From the NCBI RefSeq assembly GCF_002994615.1, contig NZ_PVNK01000184.1, forward strand, positions 29,809-93,808: a stretch of DNA of 64,000 nucleotides, read 5' to 3'. The DNA comes from Enhygromyxa salina. GTDB lineage: Bacteria; Myxococcota_A; Polyangia; Nannocystales; Nannocystaceae. Both the position numbers and the translations under genes were made by a program. Every line of letters begins with the position of its first letter. Position 1 is the first letter of the stretch. Positions 44,930 through 54,879 of the stretch are shown here, piece by piece. The notes below the pieces were generated by a model. It worked only from the letters and a program-made list of their open reading frames with translations, was not told the DNA's origin and did not search any database.

Positions 44930-46209
44930 GCGCGACTCACCGCGCGCCGCCGCCCGGGGCCTGGCTCGGGGCCCCGGTCGCCACCTTGCTGGTGCTCGCG
45001 TTCGTGCTCGGCCTCGCCGCGCCGACCCTCGCCTGGACCCTCGGGCCCAAGCAGCCGATCAGCGAGCCGCCCGCGACCGTCGCGCGCAGCGAGGGTCCGC
45101 GCCGACCGGGCGGGCCCGTCTACCCCCAGCAGGACATCCGCGTGCGCATGGATCACGCCGTGCACCTCGCCGAGGGCATGCACTGCAAGCAGTGCCACCA
45201 GCGCATCGATCGCAGCCAGCTCTCGTCGCAAAACGACCTCCCGACCGGCGAGGCCTGCGACGCCTGCCACGGCGATCAGCACCCCCGCGTGGCCGAGGGC
45301 GAGACCCCGCGCTGCGCCGAGTGCCACACCCACGTCGAGGATCAGCGCGTGACCGCGACCTCGATCTTTCCCCGGCCCAACCTCAACTTCTCGCACCAGG
45401 CCCACCTCGACCGCGGGGCCGACTGCGCCACCTGCCACGGCGACATGACCAAGGTCGGGCGCGCGACGATCGCCCAGCTGCCCAAGGAGGCCACCTGCCT
45501 GACCTGTCACGACGGCCAACAGGCCAGCGACAAGTGCAGCACCTGCCACCCGAGCGGCAAGGACGGGCGCCTGCTCACCGCGATCGGCGACGACGCGAGC
45601 GCGCCCAAGCTCCTGCCCAAGGGCCCGAGCGCGCGCGGGGCCACGCACGACCTCGCCTTCGTCCGCGATCACGTCGGGATCGCCAAGGCCGACCCCGAGC
45701 TGTGCGCGAGCTGCCACGACGACAACTTCTGCGCCGACTGCCACGCCGGGCCGATCCGGCCGATGCGCCTGCACGCCGGCGACTACCTGACCAGCCACGC
45801 GATCGACGCGCGCGCGAACACCCAGGACTGCTCGAGCTGTCACCGCCTGCAGACCGAGTGTCGCGGCTGCCACCTGCGCATGGGCGTGACCTCCGAGGGG
45901 GAAGAGGCCGCGTTTGGGGTCGGCTCGCCGCTGCGCTTTCACCCCGCGGCGTGGAGCGGCCCGCCCGGCAGCCCCCAGGGCCACGCGCTCCCGGCCCAGC
46001 GCAACATCTCGACCTGCGCCAGCTGCCACACCGAGGACGCCTGCCTCGCCTGTCACGCGACGACCGGCGCCGCGAGCCCCGGCCTCAACGCCAGCCCCCA
46101 CGGTCCGGGCTTCGCGGGCTCGGCTCGCTGCTCGGCGCTCGAGAGCCGCAACCGCCGGGTCTGTCTCAAGTGCCACGCGCCCGGCGACATCGCCCTCGAG
46201 TGCCTCTGA
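44926..46209 (+). CDS. 13-heme c-type cytochrome, membrane-anchored or secreted
   Basis: 427 residues from GTG 44926, which overlaps the preceding stop by four bases. N-terminal hydrophobic segment (about 12-35), then 13 CxxCH motifs I can count: CKQCH, CDACH, CAECH, CATCH, CLTCH, CSTCH, CASCH, CADCH, CSSCH, CRGCH, CASCH, CLACH, CLKCH. Additional His residues (for example MDHAVHLAEGMH, SHQAHL) could serve as distal ligands. A likely periplasmic or outer-membrane electron carrier. The close pairing with a barrel suggests extracellular electron transfer, a type of system well known from other groups but not confirmed here. There is no other cytochrome or maturation gene in the window. Confidence 0.92.
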   Translation: MSATHRAPPPGAWLGAPVATLLVLAFVLGLAAPTLAWTLGPKQPISEPPATVARSEGPRRPGGPVYPQQDIRVRMDHAVHLAEGMHCKQCHQRIDRSQLSSQNDLPTGEACDACHGDQHPRVAEGETPRCAECHTHVEDQRVTATSIFPRPNLNFSHQAHLDRGADCATCHGDMTKVGRATIAQLPKEATCLTCHDGQQASDKCSTCHPSGKDGRLLTAIGDDASAPKLLPKGPSARGATHDLAFVRDHVGIAKADPELCASCHDDNFCADCHAGPIRPMRLHAGDYLTSHAIDARANTQDCSSCHRLQTECRGCHLRMGVTSEGEEAAFGVGSPLRFHPAAWSGPPGSPQGHALPAQRNISTCASCHTEDACLACHATTGAASPGLNASPHGPGFAGSARCSALESRNRRVCLKCHAPGDIALECL

Positions 46210-46256
46210 GAGCTCGAGCTCGCTCGCAACGCGCCACGCTCACGCGGGCCCGCGGC

Positions 46257-46628
46257 CTACTCGGGCGAGTAGACCGTGAACATCTCGACGTCGGTCATCG
46301 CGACCAGCCGATGCTCGCGCTCGGGGTGGACGTGGATCGGCGCCGCGGGCAGCATCTCGACCCGGTCGATGTCGTCGCCTTCGAGGACCTCGAGGATCGC
46401 GCGACCACCGGTCAGCATCACGATCATGTCCTTGCGCCCGCGGGTCGAGACCAGCACCTTCTCGCCCGCCCGGACCCGAAGGATCTTGCACGTGTAGCCC
46501 TCGGCCTTGGCCCACACGAACTCGCCGCCGAACGAGCGCGACTCGAAGGGCGCGCCGAAGTCGTCGATCTCGCCTTCGTCGCGGTCGTCCTCGCCGAGCG
46601 GGTCGACTTCGGGCTCTTCGTTGCTCAT
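46257..46628 (-). CDS. Cupin-domain protein
   Basis: 123 residues from ATG 46628. N-terminal acidic, disordered stretch (about 1-30), then a single cupin barrel: VRAGEKVLVSTRGRKD, MIVMLTGGRAILEV and PAAPIHVHPEREHRLVAM, where two His and a Glu could be metal ligands. This resembles the mannose-6-phosphate isomerase-like or sugar-nucleotide-type small cupins that end shortly after the second motif (VEMFTVYSPE). Enzymatic function not assigned. It converges with the cytochrome gene, 47 bases between stops, and stands alone upstream. Confidence 0.85.
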   Translation of the reverse strand: MSNEEPEVDPLGEDDRDEGEIDDFGAPFESRSFGGEFVWAKAEGYTCKILRVRAGEKVLVSTRGRKDMIVMLTGGRAILEVLEGDDIDRVEMLPAAPIHVHPEREHRLVAMTDVEMFTVYSPE

Positions 46629-46896
46629 GTCCGCCTGACTCTACCGCGTCGCCTCGGCGCTGACAGCAGTCAACTTGGCCAAAGCCGGACCCGCGCGCAG
46701 CTGCGCGGTGTGTGCAAGCTCGCCGGGGACTCGCTCCCGCCCGGGCTGCCCGTGTTTTTTTGCCTGGGCTCGGCGAAACCCTGGAGGCCCAGCGTCGAAT
46801 CGTGTCGACGACGCCCGAACCCACCCCCGAGCCCATGTCCGAACCCACCCCCGAACTCGAGTGGAGCGCCGAGGGGAGGGGCCCCCAGGAGCTCTC

Positions 46897-47796
46897 TCAG
46901 CCCGTGGGCGCCTGCTGCTTGGGCTCTTTCGGCTTGGGCTTTTGTTGTTTGGGCTTCTGCGCGCCCTTGCCCTTGCCCTTGCTGCCCTTGGCGTCTTCGG
47001 CCTCGGCCTCGTCCTCGTCGACGTAGACCTCTTCTTCGGGCTTTTGGTCCTCGGCGCCCTTGCGCTTGGCCTGCGCGAGGCGGGCACGGCGGGCCGCGTC
47101 GTGATCCCAGGTGTCGACCTTGCCGTCGCCGTTGACGTCGTAGCCGATGCGATCGATCTGCTTGCCGACGTAGTAGGTGAACATGTCGGCGCGCCCGTCG
47201 GCGTCGCGATCGGTCTCGACCCGGACGAGGCGCCCGTCGTCGTAGATCCGCCACGAGTCCGCGAAGCCATCTTGGTTGAGATCGAGCTCGTCGCGGGTGA
47301 GCTTGCCCATCTCGTAGTAGCGGCCCATGTCGATGCGGCCGTCGAAGTCGGTGTCGTACTGCTCGCGGCTGACCTCGCCGCTGGGGGCGTAATGGATGAA
47401 GGCGTCGAGCCGGCCGTCGAAGTTGAGATCGGCCTGCTTGCACGCGAGCTTCTCACCGCCTGCGTCGGTCGCGTAGAGGGTGACGAGATCGGCGTAGCCG
47501 TCTTGGTTGACGTCGACCTGGTGCTCACGCTTGTTGCTGCGATCACAGCGATCGCCGTCGACGGTCAGGTACTTGAGATCTTTGGCGTTGCGGCTGCGAC
47601 CGGGCCCGTCGGGCTCGCCCTCGCCCGCGCGGGTCCCGGGATCGGGGCTGGCGTCGTCGGTCGACGCGCTCGCGCCATCGGGGTCCTCGGTCTCGCCCTT
47701 GTTCCCCTTGTTCTTGCAGCCCGCCGCGAAGGTCAGCGCGAGCGCCGAGACCAACACGCAGGCAACCCCCGCGCGACCATGAATTCGAGTCCCCAC
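46897..47796 (-). CDS. Lipoprotein with EF-hand-like Asp-rich calcium-binding repeats
   Basis: 299 residues from GTG 47796. Signal peptide with lipobox FAAGC (Cys about residue 27). After a Gly/Asp/Pro linker the mature region has repeated DxNxDGxxD-type loops: DVNQDGYADLV, DLNFDGRLDAF, DTDFDGRIDMG, DLNQDGFADSW, DRDADGRADMF, DVNGDGKVDTW. Each could bind Ca2+, as in dockerin or thrombospondin-3-like repeats. The C-terminal about 70 residues are Lys/Pro/Glu-rich. In myxobacteria such repeats occur in surface and cargo-binding proteins; no partner is visible. Divergent from lepA with a 279-base gap holding a repeat copy and the lepA promoter. Confidence 0.85.
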   Translation of the reverse strand: MGTRIHGRAGVACVLVSALALTFAAGCKNKGNKGETEDPDGASASTDDASPDPGTRAGEGEPDGPGRSRNAKDLKYLTVDGDRCDRSNKREHQVDVNQDGYADLVTLYATDAGGEKLACKQADLNFDGRLDAFIHYAPSGEVSREQYDTDFDGRIDMGRYYEMGKLTRDELDLNQDGFADSWRIYDDGRLVRVETDRDADGRADMFTYYVGKQIDRIGYDVNGDGKVDTWDHDAARRARLAQAKRKGAEDQKPEEEVYVDEDEAEAEDAKGSKGKGKGAQKPKQQKPKPKEPKQQAPTG

Positions 47797-47982
47797 CGTG
47801 GCGCAAGGTTAGGCTGGCGACCTCCACCGAGCAAGCACATGCGCCCTCCACACCCCCCGTGAAGGCTCCCCGCCTGCCGGACATCCACCGCCTCACGGCC
47901 CCGACTGATCGTGGCCACCACGGGGAAGGCGCCGGCCGCGCTCGATCTCCCCGCCAAGCGTGACCTATGCACCGGAGAGCTC

Positions 47983-48027
47983 GAGCCCCCTTCAGGGCGC
48001 CGCGCAGCGGCCGTGCGTGGCAAGGTC
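47983..48027 (-). repeat. Head-plus-tail copy of the dispersed intergenic repeat
   Basis: On the minus strand the sequence has CTTGCCACGCACGGCCGCTG (an exact match to the first part of the unit except at its edge) followed closely by CCTGAAGGGGGCTC, which matches the unit's tail with one change. The middle of the unit is missing. Located 49 bases upstream of the lepA start. Confidence 0.7.
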
Positions 48028-48075
48028 ATGGGTGCCTGCGGAGGGCCTATATGGTATCCGCAGCCGCGGATTCCC
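48028..48075 (+). promoter_or_regulatory. Putative lepA promoter region
   Basis: Contains TATATGGTAT about 25 bases before the lepA ATG (48076), one of few A/T-rich stretches here and a plausible -10 element. No clear -35 match. A weak guess from base composition. Confidence 0.3.
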
Positions 48076-49917
<1,842 letters not shown>

Positions 49918-49925
49918 GCTCGCCG

Positions 49926-52352
49926 ATGGCCGACAACGACAACCAGGACGCGACCGGGGAGGGCGAGAGCGGCCCGGGTAAGGAAGGGGAGACCGGCGTC
50001 ACGTCTGCGATCGCCGGCCGAGCCGCGCGGGCCAACGTCAAGCGCGCGGGGCGGACCGCGACGCGGTCCGCAGGCCACGTGCGCTCGGGCGCGCGGATGC
50101 TCAGCCGCGAGGCCAAGAAGATCCTCCGCAAGCATCGGTCGCGCATCGACCCCTCGATCGTCGAGGAGCTCGAGGCGACCGTGGCCGAGATCGAGCGGCT
50201 CCGGGGCCAGCGGCCCAACGAGGACCTCGCCGAGCTCGAGGATCAGGCCGAGCACCTCGACGAGCTCCTGCACCAGTACGCCTCGTTCGCGCGCAAGAGC
50301 GCGCTGCGGGACACGATCGAGAACATAGCGATCGCCGTGGTCGTCGCGCTCGCGGTCCGCTCGTGCATCTACGAGCCGTTCAAGATCCCCAGCGGCAGCA
50401 TGATGCCGACCCTGCGCGCGGGCGATCACATCTTCGTCAACAAGTTCGCCTACGGCGTCCAGATCCCGCTGACGACCAGGATCGTCGGCGAAGACTGGAT
50501 CTCCGGGATCGAGCGCGGCGACGTGATCGTGTTTCGCTTTCCGCTCGACGAGTCCGACGACTTCATCAAGCGCGTCATCGGGCTCCCGGGCGACACGATC
50601 CGGGTCAACAGCGACCGCCGCAAGCTCGAGCTCAAGCGCGCGGGCAGCGAGCGCTTCGAGAAGGTCGCGCGCGAGAAGCTGCTCGACAAGAGCTGCCAGG
50701 CCGAGAATTCGACCCAGGCCATCGAGAACTGCAGCGTCTACCGCGAGACCCTCGACGAGCACAGCTACGAGGTCCGCTACCGCGACGATCTGCGGACCAC
50801 CGACCCGAGCATGCGGACCTTCCTGGTCCCCGAGGGCCACCTCCTGGTCATGGGCGACAACCGCAACGCCTCCCATGACTCGCTCGCGTGGACGGTGACC
50901 GCAGACCGGGTCACCGCCGCGGGGCTGCTGTCACGACCCGACATCCGCGACCTGACCAAGGTCGAGCACGAGCGCCTCGAGCTCCACGACGAGGGCCACG
51001 TCATTCAGGCCAACGACGACGGCAGCCGCGACAGCGCCCGCTACCTGGCCGAGCGCAGCGAGCCCGCGCGCGGCCTGGTCCTCGAGGCCTGGCGCTCGCC
51101 GCCGATCGACGCGCGGGCGATCTACGAGAGCCTCGCGCACCACTACGGCGCCAACGGCACGACCACGTTCGAGTCGCTGACGGGCAAGGACCGGGTCGAG
51201 CCGCACCTCGCCAGCTTCGGGGCCAAGCTCGGCGAGATGCGCTACGTCCGCGAGGAGCCGACCTCGGAGCTGATCTTCCAGGCCCCCGACACCGACGTCG
51301 TGTTCAGGCTCCACTGCGGGACCAAGCGCTGCGACCGGCCGTCGGACATGGCCTCGCGGGCCGCGACCGTGCTCAAGTCCTTCGAGGCCAACCCCGACTT
51401 CGACGCCCGCGAGCTGCTCAGCTACGAGTACGGCCGGGCCAAGACCTATCCGGGGCGGGGCCAGGCCGAGGCGCGCTTCCTCGAGCGTCGCTTCGGGCCC
51501 GAGCAGACGGGGGTCCACATTCGGGCCTGGCGGGCCCCGCACGAGGGCCTCGCCGTCCTGCGCGACGCCGCGCTGGCCGAGCTTGGGGCCGGGCCGCTCG
51601 GCCAGACGATGCACGAGCGCTACGAGCTCGAGCTCGCCGAGCGCGCCGCGGTCACCGATCTCGGCCCCGACGCGTGGGTGGTCGAGCGCGAGGGCGTGTG
51701 GACGATCGTCCACACCGACGAGACCTACGAGCTGCTCTCGGTCCTCGCGTGTGGGCCCAAGCGGTGCAAGACCCAGGCAGACGCCGTCGCGCTCGCAACC
51801 GATGTCGCCTCGCGCTTTCCGATCGTCGCCAAGGAGCGCGAGCGGCTGCCCGAGCTGCTCGGCCAGGCCGAGGTTGGCAAGCTCCCCGAAGTGCCGGTCG
51901 AGCCGCGCAACGCCTACTATTGGGACCACCTGTCCGTCGTCGGCGTGGTCCTCGACGACAGCCACTCGATCAACATCGAGGTCGAGCTCGCGCCCGAGGG
52001 CGGGCTCGACGGCGCGATAAGCGCTCGTCAGCAGGAGTTGTCCAACGCCGAGGCCGTCGAGGGGCTGGGGCCGGTCGCGTGGTATGCGGACACGGCCAAC
52101 GGCCACACGTTCTTGTTCACGGTCCCAGAGTCCGATCTGCTCGTCGAGCTCGCGTGTCGGCCGGGCCTGTGTCCAGACCGCGCGACCGCGCGGGCGCTGG
52201 CCGATCGCGTGAGCGAGAAGGGCCGCGATCCCGAGAACTTCGTCCAAAAGAGCGTCAGTCGTCCGCGACCCTTCGTGCCGCGCGGCAACGTCAAGGGTCG
52301 CGCCGAGGTCATCTGGTGGCCGACGAGTCGGTTCTGGAAGAAGATCGACTGA
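49926..52352 (+). CDS. lepB: Signal peptidase I with about 460-residue insertion in its last conserved box
   Basis: 808 residues against about 250-320 for ordinary LepB. N-terminal basic/acidic coiled region (1-125), then one TM helix (about 131-147). Catalytic motifs are intact: IPSGSMMPTL with Ser158, GDVIVFRFP, DFIKRVIGLPGD with Lys215, and GDNRNASHDS (310-319). The usual next piece appears only at residue 783 onward: FVPRGNVKGRAEVIWWPTSR. The intervening residues about 322-782 have three related stretches with C-G-x-x-x-C-type pairs: LHCGTKRCDRP, LACGPKRCKTQ and LACRPGLCPDR, each preceded by LGxxxW-like strands. Cleaves signal peptides in the periplasm or outer leaflet. The inserted region has no recognised family. 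Second in the lepA operon (eight bases). Confidence 0.9.
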   Translation: MADNDNQDATGEGESGPGKEGETGVTSAIAGRAARANVKRAGRTATRSAGHVRSGARMLSREAKKILRKHRSRIDPSIVEELEATVAEIERLRGQRPNEDLAELEDQAEHLDELLHQYASFARKSALRDTIENIAIAVVVALAVRSCIYEPFKIPSGSMMPTLRAGDHIFVNKFAYGVQIPLTTRIVGEDWISGIERGDVIVFRFPLDESDDFIKRVIGLPGDTIRVNSDRRKLELKRAGSERFEKVAREKLLDKSCQAENSTQAIENCSVYRETLDEHSYEVRYRDDLRTTDPSMRTFLVPEGHLLVMGDNRNASHDSLAWTVTADRVTAAGLLSRPDIRDLTKVEHERLELHDEGHVIQANDDGSRDSARYLAERSEPARGLVLEAWRSPPIDARAIYESLAHHYGANGTTTFESLTGKDRVEPHLASFGAKLGEMRYVREEPTSELIFQAPDTDVVFRLHCGTKRCDRPSDMASRAATVLKSFEANPDFDARELLSYEYGRAKTYPGRGQAEARFLERRFGPEQTGVHIRAWRAPHEGLAVLRDAALAELGAGPLGQTMHERYELELAERAAVTDLGPDAWVVEREGVWTIVHTDETYELLSVLACGPKRCKTQADAVALATDVASRFPIVAKERERLPELLGQAEVGKLPEVPVEPRNAYYWDHLSVVGVVLDDSHSINIEVELAPEGGLDGAISARQQELSNAEAVEGLGPVAWYADTANGHTFLFTVPESDLLVELACRPGLCPDRATARALADRVSEKGRDPENFVQKSVSRPRPFVPRGNVKGRAEVIWWPTSRFWKKID

Positions 52353-52465
52353 GCGCCCAACTGGTTGCGAGGCTGGTTGCGAGGTTGGCCGCGAGATCGG
52401 CTGTGGGATGGGCTGGAAGCCGGGCTGGGCCGGGTTCTGGTGGATGTCCCTCGTCTCCGGCCCTC

Positions 52466-52520
52466 AGATAAAAGTCCGATAAGGTAGATTATGTAAAGTA
52501 AAATATGGCGTAAGATGATC
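52466..52520 (+). promoter_or_regulatory. AT-rich tract upstream of a Cys-rich-domain protein
   Basis: A strikingly A/T-rich stretch in otherwise GC-rich DNA, with AAGGTAGATTATGTAAAGTA and TAAAATATGG inside. It precedes the ATG at 52546 by about 30 bases. Probably a promoter, with a -10-like TAAAAT. No operator is recognisable. Confidence 0.5.
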
Positions 52521-52545
52521 TCGACCTGCTCTCGTTGCTGGACCC

Positions 52546-53295
52546 ATGAGCCGCTTTCGCCTGCCGATTCAAGACCCCTGCCACGAGAACTGGGACGCGA
52601 TGAGTCGCGAGGGTGACGGTCGTCGCTTTTGCGAGATGTGCACGAAGCACGTCCATGACCTGTCGGCGATGACCGAGCGCAAGGCCCGGAAGGTCCTGGC
52701 CGAACAGAGCGCCAAGGGCCGAGTCTGCGTCCGCTACAAGGCCGACGGCGCTGGCAACATCAAGTTCGTCCCGGAGCTCGCGCCCGCGCCGAGCGTGTGG
52801 CGCGCGACCCTCGCCGCCGCTGGCATGACCCTCGCCATGCTAACCGGCTGTTCAGATAGCGAGCCCGACGAGATCCAGCACGATCGCTGCGTGTACGAGG
52901 TCGGCCCGTGGAGCTTCGCCGCCGAGCGCGGCCAAGGCAGCTGTCCCGCCGTCGAGGAACCCGAGCCCGAACCCGAGGCCGAGCTCATCGGGACGATCGC
53001 CATCGATCCCGAGCCGCCCGAGCCGATCCTTGAGGTCGAGGATGACATCGCCCCGCCCGAGCCCCTGCTGGTCATGGGCGAAGCGCCGATGGTCGAGCCT
53101 CCGCCGATGGTCGAGCCTCCGCCGATGCCCAATCCCAAGCACGAGATCATGGGCAAGATCGCACCCCCCGAGCCAGTCGATCTGATGGGCGACGTCGAAG
53201 TCGAAGTCGAAGGCGCGAAGGAACCCTGCGATCCGGCCAAGCCCAAGCCCAAGCCCAAGCCCAAGCCCAAGAGTGACGGCGCGCGCCGACTGTAG
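52546..53295 (+). CDS. Hypothetical protein: N-terminal Cys/His domain, internal lipobox-like membrane segment, Pro-rich tail
   Basis: 249 residues from ATG 52546. Residues 8-45 hold PCHENWDAM and GRRFCEMCTKHVHDLSAMT, a Cys/His set also seen at the start of other myxobacterial and Bacteroidetes proteins, perhaps a small metal-binding domain. Residues about 83-100 form one hydrophobic segment ending in MLTGC, which looks like a lipobox but is internal, so the N-terminal domain would be cytoplasmic. The remaining residues are Pro/Glu-rich with a duplicated MVEPPP unit and a terminal KPKPKPKPKPK repeat. No family assigned with confidence. Downstream is the tRNA-Arg gene on the other strand. Confidence 0.7.
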   Translation: MSRFRLPIQDPCHENWDAMSREGDGRRFCEMCTKHVHDLSAMTERKARKVLAEQSAKGRVCVRYKADGAGNIKFVPELAPAPSVWRATLAAAGMTLAMLTGCSDSEPDEIQHDRCVYEVGPWSFAAERGQGSCPAVEEPEPEPEAELIGTIAIDPEPPEPILEVEDDIAPPEPLLVMGEAPMVEPPPMVEPPPMPNPKHEIMGKIAPPEPVDLMGDVEVEVEGAKEPCDPAKPKPKPKPKPKSDGARRL

Positions 53296-53362
53296 CCAGA
53301 GGTTCCGCGCGCCGCGCGACCCATGAGCGGGGCCGACGGCCGCGGAGATCTGGGGTTTTCTT

Positions 53363-53436
53363 TGCGCTCGGCAGGATTCGAACCTGCGGCCCCAGGTTTA
53401 GGAAACCTGTGCTCTATCCGACTGAGCTACGAGCGC
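53363..53436 (-). tRNA. tRNA-Arg, anticodon CCT
   Basis: A 74-base cloverleaf on the minus strand. The acceptor arms GCGCTCG and CGAGCGC pair perfectly; D arm GCTC...GAGC; anticodon stem CAGGT/ACCTG with loop TTCCTAA, anticodon CCT; T arm GCAGG-TTCGAAT-CCTGC. Reads AGG codons. Discriminator A. CCA is not encoded. Confidence 0.96.
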
Positions 53437-53524
53437 GCGTGCCTGGACACGGAGGCGGAGTGTGGCCGTCTCGGGCTCTACACGCAAGCGTAGCGAGAGC
53501 CAAGAGTTTGGGTAGATTCGGGTC

Positions 53525-54667
53525 GTGCGCCGGCTCCCACCTGATCGGCCCCTGTCTGCGACCTGGTTGATCCCGGCCTTCGCGGCCGCGATCTGGTCGG
53601 GTCTGATGACCCTGGTCGCGGATGAGCCGGCGGCGACCCAGCGCAGCCTGGTGTTTCTCGGTGGCCCGCTCGTGCTGCTGTCCGGGCTCCACGCGCGGCT
53701 GTTCGCGTTTCTCCACGCGCCCGCGCGGATGCGCTGGCTCCCCCTGCCGATCGGCGCCGCGCGTCACTGGCAAGCCGCGGTCCGCTCGCACCATCCCCCC
53801 TTCCTGGTCGCGGCCACGCTCGGCGCGGCGGCGCTCATGTTGGCGATCCCCGGGCGGCCGAGCGCGCGTGGGATCAGCTCCGATACGGCGCTGGTGCTCG
53901 AATTTTGCTGGTTTGCCGCGCTCGCGGGGCTGCTCGAGCCGGTCGCGTCGGCGAGCGCGGCGATCTTCGGCAGGCGCTTCCCCGAGACCAGCCGGGCCCA
54001 CGAGCTCCAGCGCAGCCTCGGCGGCGGCTGGACCACGCCCGAGGCGGTGGTTCACCTCTACGCGCCCGCGTTCGCCGTCGGCTTGGCGGTGTTGCTGGCG
54101 ATGCCGGGTCAGCTCTCGCTCGAGCGCTGGGTCGACGGCCACGCGGTGAGCTCGACTCAACTCGGCCTCGGCCTCACCCCCGCGCTGATCGCCATCGCTC
54201 TTCGTCTCGCGGCCCCTGCGCTGTATCGCCGCGGAGTCTGGGAGGCGGTCCCGCGCCTCGCGGAGGCGACCCGCACGCTCGCCGGTCCGCCGCAGCCGGA
54301 GCCCAGCCCGGCGTGGGCCCGAGCGATCTCCGACCCCTGGCTCAGGCTGGTCGTCATCCAGTTTTGGCGGATCACGGCGCTGCCCTACCTTCGCCTGGGT
54401 CTGGTCGTGGGACTCGCAGTCCACACCGCCACCCGCGCGGATCCGCCGAGCGGATACTCGGTCGCGGTGGCCGTGGCGGCGATCGGTGCGTGGGTTGTGC
54501 CCGCGGGCACACTCATCCGAGAGCGGGCAGCCCGCGCACGCCTGGCGGGCGCCCTGCCCCTCTCGAGGCTGAAACGGCGCGGCTACGCAGGGATCGCGGC
54601 CGGGGTCGCGCTCGCAGCACCGCCCGTCGCGCTGCTCGGATCAATTGCCCTGCGCGCGCTCGGCTGA
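53525..54667 (+). CDS. Multi-pass membrane protein, function unknown
   Basis: 380 residues from GTG 53525. Ten or so hydrophobic stretches are separated by short Arg/Pro-rich loops, for example TWLIPAFAAAIWSGLMTLVA, LVFLGGPLVLLSGL, FLVAATLGAAALML, LTPALIAIALRLAAPAL and SVAVAVAAIGAWVVPAG. The overall pattern resembles ABC-2-type permeases but no signature supports that. No ATPase gene is close by. The gap to the preceding tRNA-Arg is 88 bases; the following mlaC-like gene is 212 bases further on. Confidence 0.7.
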   Translation: MRRLPPDRPLSATWLIPAFAAAIWSGLMTLVADEPAATQRSLVFLGGPLVLLSGLHARLFAFLHAPARMRWLPLPIGAARHWQAAVRSHHPPFLVAATLGAAALMLAIPGRPSARGISSDTALVLEFCWFAALAGLLEPVASASAAIFGRRFPETSRAHELQRSLGGGWTTPEAVVHLYAPAFAVGLAVLLAMPGQLSLERWVDGHAVSSTQLGLGLTPALIAIALRLAAPALYRRGVWEAVPRLAEATRTLAGPPQPEPSPAWARAISDPWLRLVVIQFWRITALPYLRLGLVVGLAVHTATRADPPSGYSVAVAVAAIGAWVVPAGTLIRERAARARLAGALPLSRLKRRGYAGIAAGVALAAPPVALLGSIALRALG

Positions 54668-54879
54668 CATTCGAACTCACCTCGAAGCGTCAGCTCAACA
54701 CAATGATTTAACTTGTCTTTTTTGGAGAGCAATTCTAGAGGCGGGCGCCGCGACTGATGCAGGATACGACGGATCAACTCACGCGCGGGCGCCCTCCCCG
54801 ACCGCCATGGATGCTGAATACTGGCGGCGGCGAGGTCGTCTTGGCCCCCGCGACAGACTCCGACAACTCGAGAACTCTG
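54668..54879 (+). promoter_or_regulatory. AT-rich intergenic stretch upstream of the mlaC-like gene
   Basis: Around 54700-54740 the composition drops to A/T (CACAATGATTTAACTTGTC and a run of six T), rare in this window. Likely contains the promoter of the downstream gene. No operator or riboswitch pattern is recognisable. Confidence 0.4.

Noticed and set aside
46801..46900. Small plus-strand frame with Pro/Glu repeats
   Set aside because: It overlaps the minus-strand lipoprotein's 3' end, has no start support and reads as low-complexity. A tandem DNA repeat explains it.
47911..48075. Longer N-terminus for LepA
   Set aside because: The extension crosses a repeat copy and has no LepA similarity. 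ATG 48076 matches family length.
53363..53436. Possible integration site at tRNA-Arg
   Set aside because: No integrase, direct repeat of the tRNA end or foreign base composition was seen around it. The same holds for tRNA-Leu.
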